Source: an uncultured Oscillospiraceae bacterium (GTDB taxonomy: Bacteria; Bacillota; Clostridia; Oscillospirales; Ruminococcaceae). Taken from it: a stretch of 64,000 nucleotides of DNA. The stretch lies in NCBI GenBank assembly GCA_910579175.1, contig CAJTTB010000005.1:80574-144573 (forward strand), given 5' to 3'. The translations under genes and the position numbers were made by a program. Positions 51,372-61,500 of the stretch are shown here, in pieces (the stretch's first letter is position 1; each line of letters starts with the position of its first letter). A model generated the notes under the pieces. It was not told the origin of the DNA, made no database searches, and worked only from the letters and a program-made list of their open reading frames with translations.

Positions 51372-52163
51372 TTAAGAAGTCTCCTTTTCTTTTTTTGGTT
51401 TTTTAGCTCCGATTTTACCTGAGATAATTACGATTGCGAAGGTAACCAATAACATCATTGTGCAAAGTGCATTGATTTCAGGAGAAACGCCAACTTTGAT
51501 TTGAGAATAAATTTTGACTGGTAGGGTGTTGGTTTCAGGACCAGTTACAAAAAAGCTAATTACAACGTCGTCTAAGGACATAGCGAATGCCAATAACGTG
51601 CCTGATAAAACTGCTGGCATAATGAGTGGTAGCGTGATGTCAATAAAAGTTCTGAGGGGAGTAGCCCCTAAATCTCTGGCGGCTTCTTCGATAGACTTGT
51701 CCATGCCAGCCAAACGCCCCTTTACAACAATAAAAATATAAGGCACACAAAAGGAAATATGCGCAATAATTAATGTCATCATACCAAATGGCAGATTAAG
51801 GAAAGAAAATACTGCCAAAAATACCATGCCCAAAATAATTTCTGGTATCATGATGGGAATGGTGGCAAGACTTTCAACCATTCCTTTGCTTTTTAGGTCT
51901 GCACGTACAATGCCAACTGCTCCAATGGTACCGATGACGGTGGAAAGTAGGCAACTGATAAATGCCACAATCAGACTATTTTTGAGTGCTTCCATCAAAC
52001 TTTGATTTTGAAACATCTGACCATACCACTTTAGTGTAAATCCACCCCAGATTGCATCGGATTTGGAATTATTAAAGGAATAGATGATAACCACGATGAC
52101 TGGCAGATACATGATAATTAACAATAAAATGAGATATACTTTAGGAAACCATTGTTTTTTCAT
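51372..52163 (-). CDS. potC: Spermidine/putrescine ABC permease
   Basis: 263-residue inner-membrane permease with about six helices. EAA loop EEAARDLGATPLRTFIDITL PLIMPA contacts PotA. The longer open frame to 52268 is rejected, since GGAGGG is spaced for the ATG at 52163 (or 52166). It overlaps the stop of potB (ATGATGA), so translation is coupled. It works as a heterodimer with PotB. Confidence 0.93.
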   Translation of the reverse strand: MKKQWFPKVYLILLLIIMYLPVIVVIIYSFNNSKSDAIWGGFTLKWYGQMFQNQSLMEALKNSLIVAFISCLLSTVIGTIGAVGIVRADLKSKGMVESLATIPIMIPEIILGMVFLAVFSFLNLPFGMMTLIIAHISFCVPYIFIVVKGRLAGMDKSIEEAARDLGATPLRTFIDITLPLIMPAVLSGTLLAFAMSLDDVVISFFVTGPETNTLPVKIYSQIKVGVSPEINALCTMMLLVTFAIVIISGKIGAKKPKKEKETS

Positions 52164-53029
52164 CATAATCCCTCCAAGTCCTTTGTATGGGTGACTTTGC
52201 GATACAGTCCAATAAAGATTAAGGTCATACACATCATAATAATGGAAAGTGCAGCGCCAAATGGCCAATCTCTAGCGACCATTAGCTCATTTTTAATTAA
52301 ATTGCCAAGTAGCATTACCTTGCCGCCACCCATTAAATCTGAGATAAAAAACAGACCAACAGATGGGACAAATACCAAAATTACCCCAGAGAGAATACCA
52401 GGCAATGTCATTTTAAGGGTAGTTGTCCAAAATGCCTGAAATCGAGTGGCCCCTAAATCTCTAGCGGCTTCTACAACGGTCCAATCCATCTTTTCCACGC
52501 TGCTGTAAATGGATAAAATCATAAAAGGCACCAGAGAATAAACCATTCCAATCAATACTGCGGGATAGGTATATAGGATTTTAATAGGCTTATCTAAAAT
52601 GCCGATTCCAATTAAAAACTCATTCAAAATACCTTTGGTGCGCAACAGAATAATCCAACCGTAAATGCGAATCAGTGCATTGGTCCAAAAGGGAACCACA
52701 ACCAATAACATACAAATGTTTTTCCACTTGGATTTTAATTTCGCCATAAAATAGGCAAACGGATAACCTAAAAGTAAGCAGATGACAGTGGTCAAAACTG
52801 CTAATTGAATGGAGTCTAAAAAAGTTTTCAGATAGACTTTGTCAAAGATACGAATGAAATTGGATAAAGTAAATTCATTGACCACTCCCCAAGTTTCATC
52901 ACGGGTTAAAAAACTCAATATTATCACATAAATCAGTGGAATAACCACGAAAATTAAGGAAAATATATACATAGGAAGTGCTAGTATCCAATTGGTTTGT
53001 TTTTTGTGGCGTAAAGATTGAGATTTCAC
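52163..53029 (-). CDS. potB: Spermidine/putrescine ABC permease
   Basis: 288-residue permease partner of PotC. N-terminal basic segment, then about six helices; the EAA loop is VVEAARDLGATRFQAFWTTT. Start is the GTG at 53029 inside the potA stop (GTGA overlap), with AAAGGAAG upstream; the open frame to 53101 lies in potA and is rejected. Confidence 0.93.
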   Translation of the reverse strand: MKSQSLRHKKQTNWILALPMYIFSLIFVVIPLIYVIILSFLTRDETWGVVNEFTLSNFIRIFDKVYLKTFLDSIQLAVLTTVICLLLGYPFAYFMAKLKSKWKNICMLLVVVPFWTNALIRIYGWIILLRTKGILNEFLIGIGILDKPIKILYTYPAVLIGMVYSLVPFMILSIYSSVEKMDWTVVEAARDLGATRFQAFWTTTLKMTLPGILSGVILVFVPSVGLFFISDLMGGGKVMLLGNLIKNELMVARDWPFGAALSIIMMCMTLIFIGLYRKVTHTKDLEGL

Positions 53030-54129
53030 TTTGTTTCGTCTTCCTTTCCTGCCAAAACTGAAGGGTCGATATCTACAATTTGAGCGGAGCTCCAGTGACA
53101 ATATACTTCATCACCCGCAGAAATTTCAGTAGAAAGACTGTGGTGTAAGGAAAAAATTTCTTGACCATTTGGGAGTTTCATGATAATTTTAAGTTGCCCT
53201 GCCAGATAGGTAGTTTCTAATACTTTTGCATAAATGGTGGAAGTTGCCAAAGGTGTTTTGGAGAAATTGAGATTTTCACCTCGAACCGATAAGGTAACAG
53301 GTTGCCCCTGACGAAATGGAATGTCATCCAAATCAAAGCGTGCTAGCCCATAATCGAAAGAGGCATCAGCAGTAAATTGATGAACTTCTTGCACAACGCC
53401 TTTGAGAATATTGGAGGAACCAACAAACTGAGCCACAAAGCTGGTTTTTGGTCTATCGTAAATTTCTGAAGGTGTGCCCACCTGTTCAAAATGACCATCA
53501 TTCATCACGACAATGCGGTTGGACATATTAAGTGCTTCTTCTTGGTCATGGGTGATATAAATAAAGGTGATGCCCAAACGCTTTTGTAAACGCTTTAATT
53601 CAACCTGCATTTGTCTTCTCAACTGTAAGTCTAATGCGCCCAAGGGTTCGTCCAATAACAGTACACTTGGATTGTTGATGAGTGCCCGAGCAATTGCAAC
53701 GCGCTGTTTTTGACCTCCACTGAGTTCAGAGGGCATTCGCTTTTCAAATCCAGTAAGTTGTACCAAGCCCAGCATGGTTTTAACGCGGTGTTGTATTTCT
53801 GTTTTTGCAACCTTTTTTAATTTTAAACTATAGGCAACATTTTGAAAGACATTCATGTGGGGAAATAGTGCATAGTTTTGAAAAACGGTATTGACGTTTC
53901 GCTCATGTGGTTGTTTGGTGGTGATATTTTCACCATTTAATAAGATTTCTCCTTCATCTGGAGTTTCCAAACCGGCCAGCAGGCGGAGCATAGTTGTTTT
54001 TCCACAGCCAGATGGTCCTAGAAAAGTAACAAATTCCCCTTTATTGACAGCAAGACTAATGCCATTTAAAACGGAAGTATCTCCAAAACGTTTTTTTAAG
54101 TTTTTAAATTCTAAAATAATTTCATCCAC
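53026..54129 (-). CDS. potA: Spermidine/putrescine ABC transporter ATPase
   Basis: 367-residue ATPase that drives polyamine import. Walker A VTFLGPSGCGKTTMLRLLAG, Q-loop VFQNYALFPHM, signature SELSGGQKQRVAIARAL, Walker B VLLLDEPLGALD, and H-loop FIYITHDQEEAL. The TOBE domain fills residues 240-360. GTG start at 54129 behind GGAGTGAAG. First gene of potABCD, divergent from sdaAB, with a 270-bp gap between. Confidence 0.95.
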   Translation of the reverse strand: MDEIILEFKNLKKRFGDTSVLNGISLAVNKGEFVTFLGPSGCGKTTMLRLLAGLETPDEGEILLNGENITTKQPHERNVNTVFQNYALFPHMNVFQNVAYSLKLKKVAKTEIQHRVKTMLGLVQLTGFEKRMPSELSGGQKQRVAIARALINNPSVLLLDEPLGALDLQLRRQMQVELKRLQKRLGITFIYITHDQEEALNMSNRIVVMNDGHFEQVGTPSEIYDRPKTSFVAQFVGSSNILKGVVQEVHQFTADASFDYGLARFDLDDIPFRQGQPVTLSVRGENLNFSKTPLATSTIYAKVLETTYLAGQLKIIMKLPNGQEIFSLHHSLSTEISAGDEVYCHWSSAQIVDIDPSVLAGKEDETK

Positions 54130-54324
54130 GATTTACTTCACTCCAATGGTGTTTCTTGTTATAATTTTAGCAACTGATCAAAAGGATATAGCCTGTCTGT
54201 TGAAATATAAAAATAAAGTGATAAAACAGTAAAAAACAGCTGAAAAATGAGCTATACCAAGAATAATTATATGCTAGGTTATATTTTTTGTCAATAGTTT
54301 ATCAATTTAGTATGCTTTTATCTA

Positions 54325-54353
54325 TTGTATCCGGTTGTAAAATATGATATAAT
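54325..54353 (+). promoter_or_regulatory. sda operon promoter
   Basis: TTGTAT at 54325-54330, 17-bp spacer, TATAAT at 54348-54353. Confidence 0.7.
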
Positions 54354-54401
54354 GAAAAAATTATGATATTGCTATCCCAATGGAAAAGTAGGTTATAAAA
54401 G

Positions 54402-55058
54402 GTGAATTTGTTTGATATTTTAGGACCGGTGATGGTTGGTCCTTCTAGTTCTCATACTGCGGGTGCAGCAAAAATAGGATATGTTTGCCGGAAATTATTA
54501 GGTGAAGAACCAACTCAATTGGAAATTTATCTTCATGGTTCTTTTGCCGCTACTGGAGAGGGTCATGGTACTGATAAAGCGATTGTTGCCGGGGTTTTGG
54601 GAATGCAGCCAGATGATGAACGAATTGCAATCAGTTTTCAGATAGCAAAAGAGCGAAACCTAAAAGTATCTGTACATGAAATACAATTAAAACAGGCACA
54701 TCCCAATACAGCACAACTAAAATTGAAGGGAACCCATCAAAATACGGTTATTGTACAAGCCGCTTCTTTGGGAGGTGGGAGAATTCAGATTTGCAGTCTG
54801 GACGGATTGCAGACGAATTTTACGGGAGATTATCCCACTTTGATTATTAGAAATACAGACAAGCCAGGAATGGTGGCAAATGTTGCAACTGCCTTGTCGA
54901 TGCAGGGGATTAATATTGCTACGATGCAGCTTCATAGGGATATTCGCGGAGGCACTGCAGCGATGGTGATAGAAAGTGATCAGCCAATTGCACAACAGGC
55001 AATAGAAAAGTTAAAAAAAGTAGATGGGATTGTTCGAGTTGTTTATTTAGATGGATAG
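54402..55058 (+). CDS. sdaAB: L-serine dehydratase, iron-sulfur type, beta subunit
   Basis: 218 residues. The beta domain LFDILGPVMVGPSSSHTAGA and ATGEGHGTDKAIVAGVLG is followed by a C-terminal ACT domain (PTLIIRNTDKPGMVANVATA). With SdaAA it converts serine to pyruvate and ammonia through a [4Fe-4S] cluster. GTG at 54402 is the first codon of the conserved N terminus; the ribosome site is weak. SdaAA starts 16 bp downstream. Confidence 0.95.
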   Translation: MNLFDILGPVMVGPSSSHTAGAAKIGYVCRKLLGEEPTQLEIYLHGSFAATGEGHGTDKAIVAGVLGMQPDDERIAISFQIAKERNLKVSVHEIQLKQAHPNTAQLKLKGTHQNTVIVQAASLGGGRIQICSLDGLQTNFTGDYPTLIIRNTDKPGMVANVATALSMQGINIATMQLHRDIRGGTAAMVIESDQPIAQQAIEKLKKVDGIVRVVYLDG

Positions 55059-55074
55059 AATGGAGGTATTTTGA

Positions 55075-55938
55075 TTGGCTTTTGACTCAATTGAAGAGTT
55101 ATTACAAGAAACACAACAGAAGCCTCTGTGGAAGGTTATTTTAGAGGATGACTTGCATACACAGGGCATTTCTTATGAGGAATCCTGGAATAAAATGCAG
55201 TATTTGTGGGATGCAATGAAATCCGCAAGCCAAAACTATCAAGGGGAATTGACTTCTGTAAGTGGTTTGATTGGGGGAGATGGTGCAAAAATGCAGCATT
55301 TAGCAGATACCCAACAGACCATTGGCGGAGATTTTTTGGCAGATATTATTACACAAGCACTGAAAATGGGAGAGAGCAATGCTTGTATGAAGCGAATTGT
55401 TGCAGCACCAACTGCTGGGTCTTGTGGTGTGCTTCCAGCGGTATTGATTCCGTTTTGCAAAAAATTTCAAACATCTGATGATGAAATCATAAAGGCACTT
55501 TATGTCAGCGCTGGATTTGGACAGATCATTGCGTTAAGGGCATCTATCTCGGGTGCGGAAGGAGGATGTCAAGCAGAGATTGGCTCTGCTTCTGCAATGG
55601 CAGCAGCGGCATTGGTATCCTTAAAGGGGGGTTCTCCTACGATGGCGGCACATGCATGTGCAATGGCATTAAAATCATTGATGGGATTGGTGTGTGATCC
55701 AGTTGCTGGATTGGTAGAGATTCCCTGTGTCAAGCGAAATGTTGTTGGAGCAGTCAATGCGGTCAGTTGTGCAGATATGGCATTGGCGGGAATTACCAGT
55801 GCAATTCCACCAGATGAGGTCATTGATGCTATGCAGTCTGTGGGGCTTTCTATGCCAATTGCGCTAAAAGAAACCGGAAAAGGTGGTTTGGCAGCGACGC
55901 CTACAGGACAGCGAATCGCGAAAAAAATGAAAAAGTGA
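55075..55938 (+). CDS. sdaAA: L-serine dehydratase, iron-sulfur type, alpha subunit
   Basis: 287 residues, catalytic subunit. Cluster and substrate motifs: GLIGGDGAKMQ, RIVAAPTAGSCGVLPAVLIP, EGGCQAEIGSASAMAAAALV and GLVCDPVAGLVEIPCVKRNV, which give the conserved cysteines. TTG at 55075 follows GGAGGT. Second gene of the operon; no terminator is obvious before miaB, 80 bp downstream. Confidence 0.95.
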   Translation: MAFDSIEELLQETQQKPLWKVILEDDLHTQGISYEESWNKMQYLWDAMKSASQNYQGELTSVSGLIGGDGAKMQHLADTQQTIGGDFLADIITQALKMGESNACMKRIVAAPTAGSCGVLPAVLIPFCKKFQTSDDEIIKALYVSAGFGQIIALRASISGAEGGCQAEIGSASAMAAAALVSLKGGSPTMAAHACAMALKSLMGLVCDPVAGLVEIPCVKRNVVGAVNAVSCADMALAGITSAIPPDEVIDAMQSVGLSMPIALKETGKGGLAATPTGQRIAKKMKK

Positions 55939-56018
55939 TGATAGTGATTGACATCGGATAAAATGATAGATTATAATGATAGTTGTATTTGAAAAAAAGA
56001 ATAAAAGGAAGAAATGGA

Positions 56019-57449
56019 ATGGCAGAAGAAAAAAAGTGGACCGTGTCGCAACAGGAGTTAGAACAACAGGCTGTTTTTTCAGAAAAAGTATTTGCTATCA
56101 ATCAAGGGTTTTACCAAGTACATGGCAGGCAGCGTTTGGCTTATGTGAAATCATATGGGTGTCAGCAAAATGTATCTGATGGAGAAAAAATCAAGGGGAT
56201 TTTGGCATCAATGGGTTATGGTTTTACCGAGCAGAAAGAACAGGCGGATTTGATTTTATACAATACTTGTGCGATTCGTGAAAACGCCGAAGATAGAGTA
56301 TTTGGAAACGTTGGCGCATTAAAACATCTAAAGCGCCGAAATCCAGAATTATTGATTGGGCTTTGTGGATGTATGATGCAACAAAGTCATATTGCACAGC
56401 GTCTTAAAAAAAGTTATCCTTATGTTGATTTGGTATTTGGAACCCATGTGGTACATCAACTTCCAGAAAATTTATATCAAACATTGACAGCGCATAAGCG
56501 TGTTTTTAATATTCCAGATAGCGATGGTGTGATTGTAGAGGATTTGCCAATCCGTCGAGATGGTTCCTTAAAAGCGTGGATTCCAATTATGTATGGTTGT
56601 AATAATTTTTGTACTTATTGTATTGTACCTTATGTGCGCGGTCGTGAGCGCAGTCGCGAACCGGAGAAGATTTTAAAGGAAGTCCAAACGTTAATCGCGC
56701 AGGGTTATCGAGAGATTACGTTATTGGGGCAAAATGTCAATTCTTATGGGAAGGGTTTGCAAACTCCGATTGACTTTGCAGAGTTACTGGAAAAAATCAA
56801 TGCACTTGAAGGGGAGTTTAGAATTCGTTTTATGACTTCTCATCCAAAAGATGCAACAAAAAAATTAATTGATACCATAGCGCGTTGTGAAAAGGTCTGC
56901 AATCATATCCATTTGCCAGTGCAATCTGGAAGCAGCCATATTTTAAAACAGATGAATCGACATTATAATCGAGAACAATATTTAGAATTGGTGAATTATG
57001 CAAAACAGACGATACCAAATCTGTCCTTGACAAGTGATATTATTGTGGGATTTCCCGGGGAAACCTTACAGGATTTTGAAGATACAATCAGCTTGATTGA
57101 AACGGTACAATATGACAGCTTATTTACCTTTATTTATTCCAAAAGAGTGGGAACAAAAGCGGCTGAAATGGAGGATCCTACCACAGATGAGCAAAAGTCA
57201 GAACGCTTTCAAAGGCTGCTTGCAGTACAAAAGGAAATTGGTATAGAGAGATATCAAGCCTATGTTGGAAAAACCGTTCGTGTATTGGTAGAAGGAGCGG
57301 GAAAAACTGGTGAAGATTATATGACTGGGCGTACAGATAACTATATTATTGTAGATTTTCCAGCGGATTCCAGTTTACTGGGACAATTTGTGGATGTAAA
57401 GATTACCAAAGCACTTAACTGGGCATTATTGGGTGAAATCGTAAAATAA
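56019..57449 (+). CDS. miaB: tRNA-2-methylthio-N6-dimethylallyladenosine synthase
   Basis: Radical-SAM methylthiotransferase acting on i6A37 of tRNAs. 476 residues. N-terminal MTTase domain has the three cluster cysteines in KSYGCQQN, NTCAIRENAED and GLCGCMM; the radical-SAM motif is CNNFCTYCIVPYVRGRERSR, and the C-terminal TRAM domain begins near YQAYVGKTVRVLVEG. The open frame extends to 55983, but AAGGAAG sets the start at ATG 56019. Followed by a YmcA/YlbF-type gene, as in Bacillus subtilis. Confidence 0.95.
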   Translation: MAEEKKWTVSQQELEQQAVFSEKVFAINQGFYQVHGRQRLAYVKSYGCQQNVSDGEKIKGILASMGYGFTEQKEQADLILYNTCAIRENAEDRVFGNVGALKHLKRRNPELLIGLCGCMMQQSHIAQRLKKSYPYVDLVFGTHVVHQLPENLYQTLTAHKRVFNIPDSDGVIVEDLPIRRDGSLKAWIPIMYGCNNFCTYCIVPYVRGRERSREPEKILKEVQTLIAQGYREITLLGQNVNSYGKGLQTPIDFAELLEKINALEGEFRIRFMTSHPKDATKKLIDTIARCEKVCNHIHLPVQSGSSHILKQMNRHYNREQYLELVNYAKQTIPNLSLTSDIIVGFPGETLQDFEDTISLIETVQYDSLFTFIYSKRVGTKAAEMEDPTTDEQKSERFQRLLAVQKEIGIERYQAYVGKTVRVLVEGAGKTGEDYMTGRTDNYIIVDFPADSSLLGQFVDVKITKALNWALLGEIVK

Positions 57450-57495
57450 GCTGCATTTGCAGTTTAGGATAAAAATAAGAGAGGAAATTAAAATT

Positions 57496-57903
57496 ATGGG
57501 ATTAATGGAATTAGCTAGAGAGATGGGCAAAAAAATTCAAGCCAGCGAAGAATATAAAAATTTATATGAAGCCAAAGAGAAAAATGACAACGATGAAGTG
57601 CTTCAGGACGCAATTGGGAAGTTTAACTTAAAGAAGATTGAACTCAATACTGCAATGGCTTCTGATCAAAAGGATAAGGAAAAAATTGAAACAATCAACC
57701 AGGAATTGAGAACACTTTACGCAGATATTATGAAGAATGAAAATATGGCAGCATTTACCAATGCCAAAAATGCAATGGATAAAATGATGAATCAAGTAAC
57801 CAACATTTTAATGTTGTGTGTTAATGGAGAAGATCCAGAAACTTGTGATCCAAATCCCCCATCTTGTGGTGGAAGCTGTTCAACCTGTGGCGGTTGTCAT
57901 TAA
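57496..57903 (+). CDS. YmcA/YlbF family protein with cysteine-rich tail
   Basis: 135 residues. Residues 1-110 are the helical Com_YlbF domain (LMELAREMGKKIQASEEYKN; KNENMAAFTNAKNAMDKMMN). The end is a cysteine-rich tail, CDPNPPSCGGSCSTCGGCH, seen directly. In B. subtilis, YmcA and YlbF form the RicA-RicF-RicT complex, which carries Fe-S clusters and controls RNA maturation, competence and biofilm; ymcA follows miaB there too. A RicA role is therefore likely. The open frame starts at 57457, but GAGGAAAT sets the start at ATG 57496. Confidence 0.85.
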   Translation: MGLMELAREMGKKIQASEEYKNLYEAKEKNDNDEVLQDAIGKFNLKKIELNTAMASDQKDKEKIETINQELRTLYADIMKNENMAAFTNAKNAMDKMMNQVTNILMLCVNGEDPETCDPNPPSCGGSCSTCGGCH

Positions 57904-57925
57904 GATAGTAGATAAAAATATTTTT

Positions 57926-57956
57926 AAAATGACGTCTCATAGACGTCATTTTTTTA
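57926..57956 (+). terminator. miaB operon terminator
   Basis: AAAATGACGTCT-CAT-AGACGTCATTTTTTT. Confidence 0.9.
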
Positions 57957-58167
57957 TGATGCAATGAAAGTATGATAAATTCCAAAGATTGATAAAAATT
58001 TTCTAGGAAAAAGTAAATTTGTTGAAAAATGGTTTTAAGGATAATAAAAGGGATAAATGAAGGTTAATAGAGAGGAGTATATCACATTTTTATACTAATA
58101 AATCATAAATTTTTACTAAACAAACAATATTTTATACAATATATAAGTTATTTTTTAGGAAACTGTC

Positions 58168-58196
58168 TTGAAATCGAAATTGATATTGAGTATACT
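58168..58196 (+). promoter_or_regulatory. Promoter of the GH85 gene
   Basis: TTGAAA at 58168-58173, 17-bp spacer, TATACT at 58191-58196. Predicts a leader of about 355 nt. The 600-bp gap holds no ORF that I would support. Confidence 0.6.
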
Positions 58197-58242
58197 AAAT
58201 ATAATATAAGATGAAAACGAAAAATAGCCATATGTTTTTCGG

Positions 58243-58280
58243 AAAAAAGTATACTTTTTTATGCAAAAAGTATACTTTTT
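58243..58280 (+). promoter_or_regulatory. Two adjacent GTATAC palindromes in GH85 leader
   Basis: AAAAAAGTATACTTTTTT (58243-58260, perfect 18 bp) and AAAAAGTATACTTTTT (58265-58280, perfect 16 bp), centre-to-centre 21 bp, i.e. on one DNA face. A third, partial copy AGTATACTTTTT is at 58404. Confidence 0.5.
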
Positions 58281-58559
58281 CTTTCGTCTATTTTATAGAT
58301 GAGAAATTAAAAAACATTTCTATTTTAAATAAATTTATATTATAAAAAATCTATTTTTTATATTTTTTGACAGTTCTTTATTCATGTTCTGTTAGAATGA
58401 TATAGTATACTTTTTCTTTCAAATTCTCAAATTTTTAGGACATAATAATTGATTTGGTTTCTATCAAATATAAATCGAATCAATTGTGGCTGAAAACTCT
58501 TATATAGGTTAAGAGTGAGTCTCTATAGAAGTTAGGAAATAAAAAAGGAGATGTATATT

Positions 58560-61500
58560 ATGAGTTCACGAAAAAAAAGACGCTTATTTTCCGTTTTGTT
58601 AGCAGGCATTATGACGATGTCAGTTGCTGCAAATGCACTACCAGTAGGAGCGGAAGTGCAGGAAAGTAATGGTCCTGTGATTGAAAACCCAATGGATCAA
58701 GAAGTATATAATGCTTCAACAAGTCCAACAAATGACCAAGTTTCTACAAGAAAAGCAGTTGGAAATGATGGTTCTGCTGAAATGAATGAAGCATATGCCA
58801 ATAGAGAATCTTTAAAGCCAATTGGTCCATCTTTTAACGTTGCTACCATTCTAGAATGGACAGCAGAATCTGACCCAGACGCTCGTTATAGCAGAGCAAG
58901 TATTCCACTGGCAGAGAAAAAAGGCGGATTGGTTGTCAATCCATTGGCAAATCCAGAAGCAAAATTAATGTTGTGTTCTTTAGCAAACGCGACACATGAT
59001 AAAGCAAATGCACAAGGCTCAGAGTCTTTCTTGAGCTATTCTTTTAACTATTGGCAATATGTAGATTCTTTTATATATTGGTCTGGTTCTGAAGAAGGCT
59101 TATTCTGTATGCCTACTGGTGAATTTACCGATGCAGCTCATACCAATGGTGTTCCAGTAGTAGCTACTTTGGGATTCCCTTGGGGTACTGGTGCTGGTTA
59201 TGTAGAGGAAGTAAGAGCATTTTGTCAGAAAGCAGCAGATGGAAGTTTCCCAGTTGCAGATAAAATGATTGAAATCATGGACTACTATGGATTTGATGGT
59301 TATTTCTTTAACCAGGAATCTTATGGCTGTGGACAAGCAGAAGCAGACTTAATTGATGAAATGATGCGCTATATGCACAAAAAACGTCCTAATATGTTGA
59401 TTAGCTGGTATGACTCTATGACAAATTCAGGAGGAGTATCTTATCAGAATGCAGTAAACTCTAGAAATGACCGTTATATGAAACCAGATGACACCGGTAA
59501 TTGGGGTGTTGATCAATTCATGATGAATTATAACTGGTACGACTCTCAGGTTAATACTACCATTTCAACATTAAAAGGTATGGGTAGAAGTCAGTATGAC
59601 GGATTTGCTGGATTGGATGTTCAGCAAAATGGTATGAATACTGCATTTAGAGATCATCAACTATTTGATGAAGATGGCTTATTAAAATTGTCCTTAGCGC
59701 TATATTGTCCAAACTCCACTTTGGGAAAATCATCATCAGGAGAGAATTTCCATGAAATAGAACGTGAATTTTATGTAGGACCATCAGGCGATCCTCGTGA
59801 AGCTGCTTCTGACCCAACAGACTCACAAAATACTAACTGGGTTGGTATGTCTAGATTCTTTGCAGATAAAACTGTCATTACCAAAGCTCCATTTGTAACA
59901 AACTTCAATACAGGTCATGGAAGACAATACTTTGTAGATGGTGTGGCTTCTCGTGAAAAAGAGTGGAGCTATCAGTCTAATCAAGATGTGGTTCCTTCCT
60001 GGACTTGGATTATTGATTCAGAAGGTGCAAAATTAGAAGGTGGATATGACTTTACTGATGCTTACAATGGCGGTAACTCTGTGAAGTTTGAAGGAAGCTT
60101 AACTGCAAATAAGGCAAATGATATTAAATTATATCATACCAATGTAGCAATTACGAATGGTATGAAATTGAGTTTAACCCATAAAAATTCTGATGGAAAG
60201 ATGAAGTTGGTCGCTTATTATGGCGATGCCAATACAGATTCTTTTGAAAAGTGTACTACAACAGAATATGCTTTAGATGCAGAAGATACTAATAAATGGG
60301 GAACTTCTGTAGTCGACCTTTCCAAGGACGCTGGAAAAACTTTGGTAGCAATTGGATTAAAAGTAGAAAGTACTACAGATGTAGCCAGCTATAAAGTAAA
60401 TTTGGGTCAAATCAAATTGACTGAAAAAGACAGAGCTGCTCTCACAGCTCCAAAATCTGTCACATTAGATGATATCTTATATACAGATGTCAGTACTGCT
60501 GAAGCCCGTGTTTATTGGGATAAAGTAACTGGTGCTTCCTCTTATGAAGTGTACCAGAAATTTAACGATGGCACTAAAAAATTAATTATGGAAACCCCAA
60601 GTAATGCGCTTTATATCCCAGCTTTGAAATGTCCAACAGGTAATGATACTGTTAATTTAGAAGTATTGGCAATCAACCAGAACGGAGTTCGTGGAGCTGG
60701 AAAAGATTTGTCAATTAAATGGGCATATGGTGAAGAAGACGGTGAAGATGTAGAAATCATTGATTCCGAAAATGTTTGTTTAAATGCAGAAGTTACTGGT
60801 GTTTCTTTTGAAAATGCCTCTGAGCCAGCTTCTAAGGCATTGGATGGAACTGCTGAAAATGGTTCAAAATGGTGTGCAACAAACAAGAAAACAGGTTGGA
60901 TGAGCATTAAATTAAAAGAAGAAAAAACCGTGAAACGCTGGAGAGTAGAACATGCTGAGTACGGCGGCGAAGCCAGCAATATGAACACCGTAGATTTTGA
61001 ATTGCAATATAAAGATGGAAGTGGAAATTGGCAATCTGTTAAAAGAATTCAAAATAATACATTAGCGGTTACTGATATTATATTGGATACTCCTGTGACT
61101 GCACAAGAATGGAGATTAGAAGTATATAATTCTGGAACATCTCCATGGGGTGCGATTCGTATTTATGAATGGCAGATGTTTGAATCAGACAGTTTACCTC
61201 AAACAATACCAGTGCCAATGCACTTTGCAAGTGCTACCAATAATCAAGGTGCAACAGATACCTTTACTTTGAAGAAAGTTCCTGTAGGACAGACTGTAAA
61301 GGTTTATAAGAAAGAAGCAAATGGCAACTATACTGAACTTGCTAGTAAAGAAGCAGTAGCAGTTGCACAAGGTGATGAAAAGGTAACTGTATCTTTTGAA
61401 GATCTCGATTTTGGAACAACAGAAGCAGGAAAAATATATTATACAACTACCATGACAGGTGCTACAGAAAGTGCAAAATTAAGTGCTCCTTTTGAAGCTG

